From Phyllostachys edulis (taxonomy: Eukaryota; Streptophyta; Magnoliopsida; Poales; Poaceae), in contig CM070561.1 of the NCBI GenBank assembly GCA_036346405.1, positions 29,048,215-29,112,214 on the forward strand: a DNA stretch of 64,000 nucleotides, read 5' to 3'. Position numbers and translations under genes: made by a program. Position 1 is the first letter of the stretch. Every line of letters begins with the position of its first letter. Under the pieces are notes generated by a model, which was not told where the DNA came from, ran no database searches, and saw only the letters and a program-made list of their open reading frames with translations. Below, in pieces: positions 1-10,481 of this stretch.

Positions 1-698
1 CAAGCGATTGACTTGTAGTCCCGAGTTCAATCCTTCAAGAAACGACTCGACGAGCCTTGTCAGTAACGACATCCTCTGCAGCATAGCGAGTTAGCTAAGA
101 AAACTTATTCAGGTATTCAGTCACTGACATAGCTCCTTGCTTAAGAGCACGGAACTCATCTTTCTTTAAATCCATGATCCTTCAGTACATGATATCGGAA
201 GGTCATGGAGAATTCTTCCCAAGTGATATTCTGCGGTGCCTCATGCGCTGTGCAAAAACTCTCCCACCACTCAGCAGCTATGCCCTCCATCTGATGAGTG
301 GCATACAAAACTTTCTCGTGATCGCTGCATTGAGTGATCAACAGCTTCCTCTCAATTACGCGAAGCCAATCATCCGCTTCTATTGGCGTGACATGTCCAA
401 AGAAAGTTGGCGGACGGGTCCTCATGAATTCGGCCAACTTGGATGGTCCCTGATGGCTGTGAGCGACTGGGGCTGCTCCCTGATGATTGTTGTTGTTGTT
501 CATAGCCTGCATCTGGTTCATCATGGCATACATCATCTGCGTTTGTGCTGCCATAAAGGCTCCAAAGTTCTGCAAGTCAAGAGGTGGTGCTTGAGGTGGC
601 ACTGTCCCTGCGGGGATTTGATCATTTTCTTCAGACGCTGGGGTGCCGGATCCACTTGCAGCGGTGTGACGAGTTTGAACCATCTGGTGAAGCTCCAT
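1..698 (-). pseudogene. gag of a Ty3/gypsy chromovirus (element E1), broken and cut by the window edge
   Basis: Gag would form the retrotransposon particle in the cytoplasm. Reading down from about 698 there is a short N-terminus beginning MVQTRH, a Gln/Met/Asn-rich linker with a run of five Asn, and then the gag core with FMRTRPPTFFG, an ADDWLR motif and an AAEWW motif, all typical of Tekay/Del-type chromoviruses. The frame is lost near 160. Matching gag sequence (RALKQGAMSVTEYL) continues in another frame down to about position 10 with in-frame stops. The protease and polymerase that should follow lie outside the window. The primer site and LTR at 1970 onward are its 5' end, so the element reads right to left. 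The family call is firm; the exact lineage is inferred. Confidence 0.85.
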
Positions 699-932
699 AG
701 GTTAGATAAGGTAGCAAGCACAAGATGAGTTAAGAACTAAACAGGGGAATAGATTAAACCCAACAAACACAGCTCAAGAAACTCAAATGAAATAACTTTA
801 TTATTAGGGTTTTAGCATGGCTGCAACAAATGCCTAAGGGCTTTTGCAGCTCACACTTGCACACAAGGAAATAAGACAAACCTAAGCACACAAGCTACCG
901 CCTAAAGGGCGACTCTGGAAAGGGAAAATTGG

Positions 933-1776
933 CTAAGCCCGACTGAACTGGAACCTAAACAAACTACTCGAGAAAGCCTCCACAACCACGGCGGCGCTCC
1001 TGCCTGCTGTAGACTCGGAAGTGAGCTGGCATCCTCGCGAATTGGTTCGATGCTCGAACTGTGCAGTGGAGCGAGCATGCTTTGGGTGCAGTGCAATCTG
1101 GCTCCTCCCGCTCTGCGGCCTGCATTGCCTCTTCAGCTCTGCAACTTCTGCTGGATCCTCTAGGATCTCCTCTGGATCTTCTCCCGGATTCTCCTCCTGA
1201 TCTTCTTCTGGATTCCCCTCCTGATCTTCTTCTTGATCATCTTCGAGCTCATGCTGGCCGTAGAGAGCTTGCTCTAAGACAGCGACCCTGTTCTCGGCTC
1301 TTTCCCATGCTTCATAGGCACACTCCAGCTCTATGGCAACCAACGCCAGCGACTCCTCTGAAAGGTACCGTGGAATCGAAAGCAAGGTGCACCACTGTGG
1401 CGTTGCCTTCCCCATTTGTAGACGGAAAGCGAGCTGAGAGGTCCACTACTGCAGATCTGGGATGATAACGGAAAACGGTGTTCTGCAGCTCTTGGGCGTA
1501 GATGTTGCAGATTCTGAGGATGGCCAGGCGTGATGACTCCTGGATTCCTAGCCCGAAGGTAGTCTTCCTGACTGAGATGTCCAAAGGCTGGCTGCCTCTA
1601 GTGTTCCTCCTGGCATAGACTGTCAGACGACAGATCACACCACGATCTCGCCTGTTGACCAGGTACTCGCTGCCACGGTACATTAGGCAGTCGAAGCCTC
1701 CAAGTGTCTGCAGCAGCTTCCACAGCTCTGCGGCAAGTCCTCCGTTGCAATCTCCGAAGGTCTGAAGGTAAGGCAT
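933..1776 (-). pseudogene. pre-gag ORF of E1 (unknown function), acidic C-terminal half
   Basis: An extra coding region lies between the primer site (1970) and gag (698). The first part opens with MPYLQTFGDC at 1776 and stays open for about 125 residues. The frame then shifts near 1410-1415 and a second open part carries on to 933. The first half contains a block with FGLGIQESSRLAILRICNIY followed by VFRYHPR. The second half has a predicted helical stretch (ECAYEAWERAENRVAVLEQAL) and an acidic repeat built on EEDQE/EENPGEDPEE units. I do not recognise a named domain. A related block (HLRYTYNHRL then RFHYYPMHIPP) sits at the same place in element E4 (37412-37960), so this looks like a conserved accessory ORF of these chromoviruses. 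No function is claimed. Confidence 0.6.
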
Positions 1777-1969
1777 CTGTCAAGATAGACAAGAGGCAGG
1801 AACCAAGTTAAAACAGCGGGGAGAGGAAAAATTCTAGCAATAGATGAGTCAAGAGAGATATGAGAGGAGTTAAGCAATTCATTTAGTCTTGCAAGTTAAA
1901 TTTTCTTTTGAAAATAATTTGGACACTCGAACGGCTGATCTAACTAAGGTCTAGACCTACAGTCAGTAT

Positions 1970-1982
1970 GGCTCTGATACCA
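1970..1982 (-). other. Primer-binding site of E1 (initiator tRNA-Met)
   Basis: The reverse complement reads TGGTATCAGAGCC, the standard plant retrotransposon site for initiator tRNA-Met. It lies four bases inside the LTR edge at 1987 and fixes the element's direction. Confidence 0.9.
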
Positions 1983-1986
1983 CCTC

Positions 1987-4200
1987 CGTCGGGACCCAAA
2001 AATACAATTCTGGACCCTCTGTGTTTAATGCACTAGTCCAGGATCACGCTAGTGCACACAGTGTCAATAAAGATGGATATCGATCCACACAAGCAAATAG
2101 TAACATAAACGAATAGTTTGATTAATAAATAATGGTTTGACCTTACGGTCGAGTTTACATTTATTAAGTCACGCATGGCTAACAGAGAAATAAAGCAGCG
2201 AAAACAGAAACGGTAGCGACATCCCATCGATTCACCACAGGCAACCAACTGGGGTCAAGACCCCACGATCAGGCACCTTCGATAAACTCCTCCTCGAATG
2301 CTGGCGAAGACTCCTCCTCTTCTGCTTGATTTAGTTTAAAGCAAGCGTGAGTACACACCATACTCGCAAGTCACACCATAGAAATGCAATTATACATGCA
2401 GGCTTATTACAAGGGAATGGCATTTTGTGGTTCTTTTGTAGAAATGCAACATTTGCAGTTGAATACACATAATAGATTGAAAGCAAGTAAAACAAATAGA
2501 CAATAATAATTTAACAGTTTGATTTCACAAAGACACACACAGCCTAAACAGATTATTCACATAGCCATATGATTTAGATCACACAGCTCCCTTCCCACAT
2601 AGTTTTTAAAGATCTACCCCTCGTGTGAAATCCCCGAGCATTGTCCATGACCATGACACGGCTATTCAATAGATTGTTTACACTCGCAGAGTTTGTACAC
2701 TTTACCCACAAGATACTACCAAGTTGCAAGCACTAATCGTAACAAAGCATTTCAGAAACTTCATCTTAACATAGATGCACCCGATGTGCTTACGTCATAC
2801 CAAACCATACACAGTGTATGGTACAACACACACCGTTGGACAGGGAAGCGGCGAACCGTCCCGTGATGCAACTACATGGTAGCACACACCTCCACCCTAT
2901 TCACATAGCCTAACCTACCGCCTGAGCAATCAATGCCAAGAATTCGTACTTTACTATGCTAGGCCCATCCCATAATAGGCATGTGGTCGTACAGGAGGGC
3001 TCAATTCAATGGCGCACAAAGTTCAGTCCTTAAATGACCGAGGCAAGACTTCCAATTCTAACTAAGGCACACAGATTAATTTGACATACAGATTCATATT
3101 CCCATATCACATAGCCACCATGTCACACAGTTCCCACCACTTGCCTTAGTCCAAACCTTTTCCCACCAGGTTGATTTAGGTGCAACACATGCCACAAAGA
3201 CACATAGTACACACAGATTATTACAAAGTTACATAGTCACTTAGTCAAGTTGATAATTGCACTTTACATGAATAGATGATTCGTGGCATGGCTAAGCAAT
3301 CTAATCGCACTAACCAACCCACGTTGGTGCTACAATATTTACCAACTAAATATCAACTAGGGTGACAAAGGATCAAGGCATAACAATTATACAAGGAAGG
3401 CATAACAGATTGGATTTAATAGCTAATCCCAAAAGCATTTAAATAATTACTTGAAATAAAATGCAATACTTTGAATTAAAATAACATTTAGAAAACTGGG
3501 ATTCAATTATGGTGAAAGCATGACTTGCCTTGGAACAGGTCTAGAAATTGATCTTGGTCTTGTTGTGCTCCTTCTTCTTCAAATCTTCCCGAAGCGTCGA
3601 AGTCTACTCGCAAATGAAGCAAACAAACAAACTAAATAAATAACAGAGGCAAAACAACTCCAAAAAAATAAATAAAAATCTCCATTAAATAGATCTTGAA
3701 TTTATAGGAATTTAGAAATTTGAATGGACTGATTTGGAGTTAGGATGCAAAAGTTATGGGGTTTGGAAGTTTGAATTTAAAGAAAATCCTATTTTTGGAA
3801 TATCCCGAATTATTTCTCAAAAGAAAATCGAAATATTGCGCAATGCTGGCGTCAGCGAAGGAATTTCCGGAAAAGATAAATAAAAAGAAAAATCTGACGT
3901 GTGGGACCCACACGTTAGTGACATGGCTCACGGTAGACTAGGTCTACCGAGCCGATTGGATCTGGTTGAGCTGGCGTGGCGCACACGCCAGACGCTGCGG
4001 CGCCGACGCTGCGTGCCTACGTGGTCGACATGCACGCGCCCACGGAGGCGAGGGTGCCGAGGTGGCCGGTGACTTCGGCGCCCACGCCGACGAGGACGAT
4101 AACGGGCGGGCGGTGGCGGCACTCGAACCGTGGTCGCCGGCAGACGCACAAGGCTTCCATGAGGGGTGGATGGCACCAACGTGTAGCCCTCCTTATTGTG
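1987..4200 (-). mobile_element. LTR I: 5' LTR of E1, truncated at its far end
   Basis: The LTR starts beside the primer site; its terminal TG reads CG here. The first 100 bases resemble LTR IV (47773) and more loosely LTR III (56864): all open with GTC(A/G)GGACC. It contains the conserved core at 2641-2710, an AT-rich middle and a GC-rich block (about 3960-4170) that throws long but meaningless ORFs on both strands. No terminal CA and no target duplication can be found. Sequence resembling the oppositely oriented LTR II takes over near 4200, so the boundary is approximate. No other gene is visible in this stretch. Confidence 0.7.
2641..2710 (-). repeat. Conserved LTR core, copy 1 (LTR I)
   Basis: Reads GTCCATGACC, a damaged TATTCAATAG in place of TATTCGAATAG, CTCGCAGAG in place of CTCTGCAGAG, then TTTACCCAC. 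Same order and spacing as the seven other copies in the window. Confidence 0.75.
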
Positions 4201-5270
4201 AACCTGATGAGGCAGCTTCTCCTGGTTCTCTCCATGCTCAGGACCTCCCGAGGCTGTGCTGAGCCTTTGCTTTCTGATTTTGGCTGAGTTGACTTGAGCT
4301 CTTTTCATGTCTTCTTTTAAGTTCTTTGCTTGGAGTTGGTTGGCTTATTTGGTTCTTTGGTGAACGTGTAGATCCTGCGTTTGAGGAGGAGTTCTTGGAC
4401 CCAGCGGTGTATACTGAAGGTTCACCACTGCTCAACGAAGGCAAGTCGCAGACCTTTGACCATATTGAGCCTAGCTTTTTTTAATTGTATTTTGCTTTAC
4501 TTTATCATGCATGGCTATTTTTATAAGAAATGGTTTGGGGCAGTAGTTATTCTCCTACTTGACAATATGCCTCCTTGGACAATTGTATTCGACATGTTGA
4601 CATGATCCTCTTGGACGCCTTAAGTTGGGTATTTTAGTTGGCATTGTTTAGTATTGCCAACATGGGACCGTAGGTATATGCTTAGTCTTGCTTGTAGATC
4701 CGGGGGTTTTGGGAATCACGTTCCTTCTCTAATAACTTGACTAATGGAACTATGGAATCTATGGTTGGTGCCACTGTTGAGCAACTATGGTGACACGCCA
4801 TAGCTGTGTTGATTGTGGTGCGAGATCACGTTGTTAAAATCTTGCGTGCCAAGACCAGGGAGGTCTTTGGCTAGATGAACCCAAAAGTGCTTTCTTGCTC
4901 GGGCAAGTGATCGTGTAGTAAAGGGGGTGCTCTTAGCACACCGGATTGTGGAAGTCTTGCCTGAGCAGCAATTAAGGACTTAACTTTGTGTTCTGTTGAT
5001 CTGGGCCTCTAAGTGCAACCACAAGATCATTTTATGGGGATGGTCTGGGCCGAATAATTAGTGATGTTTTGACCTGGTTCTATTGTGGTGGTGCGTGCTG
5101 ATTCGCATGGCGCAAGAGGGGGCCAGGTTCCTTTTACAAGACGGCGAAACCTTAGCGAGCAGGTTAGGTCAGGACAAAGCTTTGTAAAGGCCTTGTCGCG
5201 CTTCTAGACCGCTCACCTTCTAAGTGAGTAAAGGTTCCGACGGAACCCCCGCTAGAGAGGTCGTGAATTG

Positions 5271-5338
5271 TGGGTAAAGTTGTACACTTCGCAGAGTATC
5301 AATCTATTCAATAGCCAAGTCCTTGGTCATGGACATGC
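5271..5338 (+). repeat. Conserved LTR core, copy 2 (LTR II)
   Basis: Reads GGGTAAAGTTGTACA, CTTCGCAGAG, TATTCAATAG, then GGTCATGGACATG. Both palindromes are slightly damaged compared with the copies at 45488 and 57635. Confidence 0.75.
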
Positions 5339-5495
5339 CCGTGAAAATGGTGCAAGGGGTAGACTTCTCAAAATTGGTGTTCCATGGTGGCTTGGGATGT
5401 CTGCGCAGTACTGGTGGCTCCGAGTGCTTGTGGCATCCTTGGTTGGTCGTGGAGGTCTTGTGAACCCTAGGGTGGTCCAATGAGCTCCCGAGTGG

Positions 5496-5760
5496 GTGCT
5501 TAGAGGAGATCTTGGAGTCCTAGATGTGCCTTGGGAGAGGTCCTGGTTGTGGGTGCGACTGCACCTCCCCAAGTGGTCTTGGGAGCTCTGGAGTTGGTGC
5601 TCAGAGAGGTCTTGGGAGAGGTCCCGGTCGTGGTGCACTGCACTCTCCCCAAGAGGTCTTTGGGAGCTCCAGAGCCGGGTGCTCAGAGAGGTCTTGGGAG
5701 AGGTCCCGGTCGAGGTGCCACTGCACCTCCCCAAGTGGCTTGGGGAGTGAGTTGGTGCTC
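5496..5760 (+). repeat. GC-rich tandem repeat in LTR II, three units of 76-101 bp
   Basis: Units begin with GTGCT at about 5496, 5597 and 5679, and a fourth start is cut short at 5755. Each carries CTTGGGAGAGGTCC and ACTGCAC(C/T)(T/C)CCCCAAG segments. The array sits in the middle of LTR II and was not found in LTR III. Confidence 0.8.
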
Positions 5761-6671
5761 ACTTCCCCTCTTTTCAAATAAAGGTGCTTAAGTATTATTG
5801 TTTCCAAAATTGAGCTTTTCAATCTATACCTGTTATTTACTGTCAAACTTAGCTTTGTGCAACTAACCGTACAGCTCTCATTGTTAAGCCAATGCATGAA
5901 TATTATTTGCATATCTGTTTCCCTGCGATTTGCTGAGTACATTCAAAGTACTCATGGCTATAAGCGTTGTGTTAAAGCAGTGGTTGAGGATGATCAGATT
6001 CAGGGATGCTCAGACCTCTTCAAGGAGGAGTTCTTTGACGATCCGGCTGCCTAGGACGTCCTCCACTCGACAGCCTGTGGGCTTGCCGGATGGCTTCCAG
6101 CGCTTTATGTTCTCAGTTTTTGCGGTCTTCTCGTTGTCGGTTTTGTAAGCCCAAATTGGCAGACCTCTGTAAGCAAGCTTGGACCATAAGGTATTGTTTA
6201 AAGCAAGGTTTAATTTATCTGCTTCATCTTTCGTTTGGCCTTGTGGTTGTGATCGCACCTATGTCGTTTTGTGCGAGCTAGCTTGGACTCTTGGGACTTG
6301 CTCAGTGCACTCAGTCAAGATCTCCAGGAGGTCTTTGAAGATCTCCTGGGAGGTTTGGATAGACCTCCCCTCTCGGAACCTGCGGATGGTACTACCGCTC
6401 CTTGGTGCGGTAGTACCGGGGTGCGCACACTCATGCAAAAAAATTTTTTTGGTACTTTGCCTTGTCCAGTGCATTTCCGAGAGGAGGTCCTCACAGTTCT
6501 TTATTGTTGGCTTGTAAGCCTCTTTTGTAATAAACTCTGTTGATTATTAATAAAATTGTGTAATTTATGGATATTACCATATCTATTTACTGTGTGAATT
6601 AGCTATTGATCATGGGACTAGTTCAGAAATGCATAAAGGATTTGGAGGGTTACTCCCGGGTCCGACAGAAG

Positions 6672-6684
6672 TGGTATCAGAGCC
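6672..6684 (+). other. Primer-binding site following LTR II (initiator tRNA-Met)
   Basis: TGGTATCAGAGCC is a perfect match to the usual plant site and starts four bases after the LTR's CA. Confidence 0.92.
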
Positions 6685-6894
6685 ATATCGACTGTAGGTC
6701 GTGACCTAGTTAGAATGGCCGTTAGTTGAAAACTTCAAAACTTATTTTATATAACAAGAAAAACAATTTATTCTCTCCTCATCTTGGTCATCTATCTATC
6801 TTTAGCTTCTTTATAGCAATTCTTTCTTACCTAATTCTCTCTTCACCATTTTATAATGTTAAATGGATTCTCTCTCTCTTGAAAATTTCTATAG

Positions 6895-6993
6895 ATGGTC
6901 AACACGTTTTCTACCAATACGCTCAAGACCACAAGGCATGAAGCTGTCAAGAGAGCATCGTCATCATCGAAGACTCCAAATCAAAGATCGTGA
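6895..6993 (+). pseudogene. N-terminal stub of gag belonging to the LTR II element
   Basis: After a leader of about 210 bases (6685-6894, nothing else seen), an ATG opens a short frame beginning MVNTFSTNTLK and rich in Thr, Ser and Lys, which resembles gag N-termini of chromoviruses. Within about 90 bases it runs into the oppositely oriented pol of E2, so the rest is gone. The exact junction lies between about 6945 and 6990. Confidence 0.5.
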
Positions 6994-8100
6994 TGTCTTT
7001 GATCAATTCAAGCCATCTTCTTTGCCTTAGGTTCAGATCGGCTTGAGTGAAGATATACTTCAAACTCTTGTGATCGGTGTAGAATTCACAACGGTTGCCG
7101 ACAAGGTAATGCCACCATATCTTCAGAGCATGAACCACTGCTGCAAGCTCATGGTCATGAGTGGGATTATTCATCTCATGAGGCCTCAATTGCCTCGATG
7201 CATACGCCACAACTCGGACCTCTTGTAAGAGAACGCAACCAAGACCATGGTGGGATGCATTGCAGTAGATATCGAAGTTTTTGTGGATATCCGGCAGAAC
7301 CAACACCAGAGCAGAGGTTAGATGATCCTTCAACATCTGAAAGCTCACTTCACATTCCGTCAACCATTTGAACTTCTTTTCTTTCTTCAACAATTGGGTC
7401 GTTGGTCTTGCAATTTTTGATAAATTCTCGATGAAACAGCGGTAATAACCTACAAGACCGATGAAATTGCAGATGTCGGAGACGGACTTGGGTTGTCTCC
7501 AATTAAGCACATCTTGGACTTTGCTTGGATCCACAGCAGCTCCTCCTTCAAATAGCACATGGCCCAAAAATGCGACCTCTTTAAGCCAAAATTCACATTT
7601 GCTGAATTTTGCATAAAGTCGATGTTCTCGAAACTTTTCCAACACAAGTCGAAGGTGTTCTTCATGCTCCCTTTAAAATTTGGAATATATGAGAATGTCA
7701 TTAATAAATACAACCACAAATTTATCTAAATACTCCATAAACACCGAGTTCATAAGATTCAAGAACAAGGCCGGTGCATTCGTCAAACCGAAGGACAAAA
7801 CTGTGTACTCGTACAAACCATAACGAGTTGAGAATGCTGTCTTAGGAATGTCTTCAGATCTGATCCTAACTTGATGGTTGCCCAATCTCAAGTCGATTTT
7901 GGAGAATATACGGGCACCAGACATCTGGTCGAACAAATCATCAATCCGTGGAAGCGGATACTTGTTCTTGATGGTGACCTCGTTCAACGGACGGTAGTCA
8001 ACACACATCCGCAGACTATGGTCCTTCTTCTTCACAAATATAGCTGGGCATCCCTAAGGTGAGGAGCTCGGCCTAATGAATCCCTTCTCTTGAAGTTCTG
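6947..8100 (-). pseudogene. E2 reverse transcriptase and RNase H (chromovirus pol), catalytically damaged
   Basis: Read right to left, the RT part has VDYRPLNEVT, PLPRIDDLFDQ, FSKIDLR and FGLTNAPALF. The catalytic box reads FINDIL where the family has FIDDIL, so one metal-binding Asp is Asn. Past a frameshift near 7670 come the connection region (LYAKFSKCEFWL, FLGHV) and RNase H (YCNASHHGLG, usually DASxxG; TDHKSLKYIF; RRWLELIKD). There is an in-frame stop before GCPAIF near 8055. The frame ends where plus-strand sequence of the LTR II element begins, so the integrase and everything beyond are missing. The two D-to-N changes are G-to-A on the coding strand, as expected from decay of methylated cytosines. 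Confidence 0.88.
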
Positions 8101-8121
8101 TGAGTTGCTTTTTCAATTCAA

Positions 8122-9003
8122 CTAACTCATTTGGCGGCATTCGATAAGGACGATTTGAAATTGGAGCCGTTCCGGCTGCAGCTCGATCACGAATTCAACT
8201 TCTCGTGCGGGTGGCATGCCCGCTAGTTCTTCAGGAAATACATCTCGGAACTCACACACCACTGTAACTTCACTCAATTCCGATAATTCTTCGCCACTAA
8301 GGGCATAAAGATGTGGATGCTTCAATTTCGGCACGATTTTGACTTGAAAACCAAGTGGACTTGTGAGAGTGATAGCTTTGCGGGCACAATCAATTTGACC
8401 ATGGTTCTTGGACAACCAATTCATCCCAAGGATAACATCAAGGCCCGCTAAATTTATCACAATAAGATTGGCCAAAAACTTCACCCCTTTAATCTCAATC
8501 TCAACTTCATGACATTCGTGTACGCTTCTCATTTCTAAGCCCGGTGATTGAATCAACATAGGTGCAGGCATCAAACTGAGTGAGATGTTGTGGAGTGTAG
8601 AAAAACCTCTGGACATGAAGAAATGAGAGGCATAAAGACCAGCTCCTGCCGTTGCCATTTGAGCACCTTGGACATTGGCGGTGTTCTGAGCAATTTGCTG
8701 TAATATCAGAGTCTGGTCTTGCTGACTCAATTCCATTTGGGTCAGCACCTCGGCCACGGATGGTTGATGTCGGGTCACTTCTTCTTGCCGACCCACGTGC
8801 TGAAATTGCGGGTCGGGGTGCTCCGGATTGCGCCGTTGAGGATTCGGGGGCTGATCATCAGCGAGTTGGAAACCCACGGGCTGTGAGTCCTTCATTAACT
8901 CTGACGTCAACCGGGTTTTTCGACCCGACATCCTGTTGCCATACAACTCGTTAGCAACCAGCAAAAAGGAGCGAGAGAAAAGCATAAGGTAAGCAATTGG
9001 CAA
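8122..9003 (-). pseudogene. E2 gag N-terminus fused to protease by an internal deletion
   Basis: One frame of 293 codons stays open. Its first part (to about residue 125) is a gag-like N-terminus with a Gln-rich stretch (LSQQDQTLILQQIAQNTANV). It passes directly into the later part of a chromovirus aspartic protease, with LMPAPMLIQSPG, VEIEIKGVKFLANLIV and DVILGMNWLSKN. The gag core, zinc knuckle and the protease active-site DSGA segment are all absent, so roughly a kilobase or more was lost without breaking the frame. After the protease it continues into the linker with FRDVFPEELAGMPP that precedes RT. It is probably a deletion product, but the unbroken frame is notable. Confidence 0.8.
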
Positions 9004-9548
9004 TAGGGGTAACTTAACCTAGCATGAATGCACAATGAAAACACCTTTATGCATCACGAAATGGGGTGCTAGAGCCCAGGTGGACAGCACAAGATACAAA
9101 CGAAACATGGTTAGGTTTCCGACGTAGTTGCAATACAACCCGGCTGCAGGCGATGCACAACTGCTTAGAAACAAAAGAGAGCAAATGATCACCACAAAAT
9201 CCAGCGTCTACAAGCTAAGTAATAATATTAGGGTGTATAATACCAAAGGATAATCCCTAATTTATTCCTAAAATCACAGCAAGGCATCGTCTTCTCGTCC
9301 TTCCACCGATGTTCTTCACCGGTGACTATTTAACGTTTCTAGTGTTGGAAGAGAGACTAGCAATGGAGAAAACGATTTTTCTCAAATCAAATGAATAGTG
9401 AGGGAAGCAATAGATGCTAGGATGGGTAAGAAAGAAAGGAATTATATTACTTGCATTTTTGCCAAATTTTTTATAGTTTAAAAATATTCTTTTGCAATTC
9501 AAAATCCTAATAACGTCTATTGCTTCGGCTTTAACCTATAGTCAGTAT
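9004..9548 (-). other. Untranslated leader of E2
   Basis: The sequence lies between the gag start (9003) and the primer site. It is AT-rich, without a convincing ORF or repeat. I see nothing else in it. Confidence 0.6.
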
Positions 9549-9561
9549 AACTCTGATACCA
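9549..9561 (-). other. Primer-binding site of E2 (initiator tRNA-Met)
   Basis: The reverse complement is TGGTATCAGAGTT, one or two bases off the usual site at its inner end, and it abuts the LTR start at 9563. Confidence 0.85.
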
Positions 9562-9730
9562 ATGTTGTAAGTCCCCAGGATCGGATCTATTCCAAGCGAA
9601 GTGATTACGCCTGACGAGGATCTAATAATCCTTATTTTATCTTTCATCTATAATTCTTATTATAAGTAAATATGACGTCATATGGTCCCTAGGTGTACCC
9701 CTTAAGTTTATAAGGGAGAAGCCTACTAGG

Positions 9731-9900
9731 TGGTCGTAAGTTCTTCTACGACCACCCCCATAGTCGTAAGTCTTGCTACGACTGCCTTATAGTCATAAGT
9801 TCTTCTACGATCACTACCCAGTCGCAAGATATTCTACGATTACCTCATAGTCGTAAGTCTTGCTACGACTATCTTATGGTCGTAAGTTCTTCTATGACCA
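9731..9900 (+). repeat. Six-unit hairpin array in the Tat 5' LTR
   Basis: Six units of about 28 bp in a row. Each is an imperfect inverted repeat with arms such as TAGTCGTA and TACGACTA around an 8-base loop. The loop alternates between AGTCTTGC and AGTTCTTC. The array lies about 250 bp upstream of the TATA box, so a promoter-binding role is possible but only inferred. Confidence 0.85.
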
Positions 9901-10144
9901 GTCACCATTCGACCACCTTATGATCAATAAAACCTACAGCAAGTGGGTCCAATTGATTAAGGAATCTAAACAAATAATATGCATCGTTATTATGCTAAAA
10001 GATAACACATAATACCCCATTATCTCTAACTAGTAATCGCCAAAGGCGTGAAGGAGTTACCGGCCGATGATTACTACAAACGTCGCCGTTATTGATTTGA
10101 TGAGGCATCTCTTCAAATAGGGAAAACGGCTATTCCTTCACGAC

Positions 10145-10152
10145 TATATAAA
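10145..10152 (+). promoter_or_regulatory. TATA box of the Tat 5' LTR
   Basis: TATATAAA is followed by GGCAACGA. The same box is at 21952-21959 in the 3' LTR. Transcription would start about 30 bases downstream. Confidence 0.7.
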
Positions 10153-10481
10153 GGCAACGATCGAGAGAGGAGGGGAGGCTATCAAGGGCTATCGTGAAGA
10201 CAAGCGTGATCATCTGTAATAGTCTTAGTTTTTCTCCCGATTGTTCGTAATACACTCAATACCATACACACACAGAGTAGGGTTGTTATTCTCTCCTGAG
10301 AAGACTCAACTCAGATAAAAATACCGTGTCAATCTCTCGCAGTGATTCTATTCTAGGAGACCCCGAATCAAACAATCTTTACGTAAGATCGGTTCTAAAA
10401 CACCGACGGCTACGCGCGCCCATGGGGATCTTCCTAATCTCTTGTCAACATACTCTCTTTTTTCCCAAATCTCATGCACTC

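Larger units (their letters stand above)
4201..6667 (+). mobile_element. LTR II: plus-strand chromovirus LTR, 5' end missing
   Basis: The right end is secure: it finishes GGTCCGACA and is followed after four bases by a tRNA-Met primer site. It resembles the reverse complement of LTR III (56864-59009), for instance around the GAGTTCTTGGACCCA and GAAGGCAAGTC segments (about 4390 and 4435). The start is not visible: sequence runs back to about 4200, where it meets the truncated LTR I in the opposite orientation. It holds the conserved core at 5271-5338 and a GC-rich tandem repeat at 5496-5760. ORFs across that repeat are by-products of the repeat. Confidence 0.75.
9612..10407 (+). repeat. 5' LTR of the Tat element
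   Basis: It starts TGACGAGGATC and ends CACCGAC, where the 3' LTR ends CACCGACA. It is very similar to 21415-22220. Many differences are small indels or swaps at CG/CAG/CTG sites, such as GTTCGTAAT against GTTCAGAAT. Confidence 0.93.

Noticed and set aside
174..728. 184-codon plus-strand ORF at the left edge
   Set aside because: It is the antisense shadow of the E1 gag frame.
5327..5791. Several repetitive ORFs in LTR II
   Set aside because: By-products of a GC-rich tandem repeat; all frames are open because the repeat lacks stop codons.
6672..6684. tRNA-Met-like sequence
   Set aside because: Only the 13 bases of a primer-binding site are present; no tRNA cloverleaf surrounds them.
9731..9900. 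CRISPR-like array of about 28-bp palindromic repeats
   Set aside because: There are no unique spacers of constant length and no cas genes, the genome is a plant's, and the array sits in an LTR and is copied in the partner LTR.
10408..10426. Primer-binding site of the Tat element
   Set aside because: GC-rich and in the right place, but no convincing match to a plant tRNA 3' end, so it is not called as a site.
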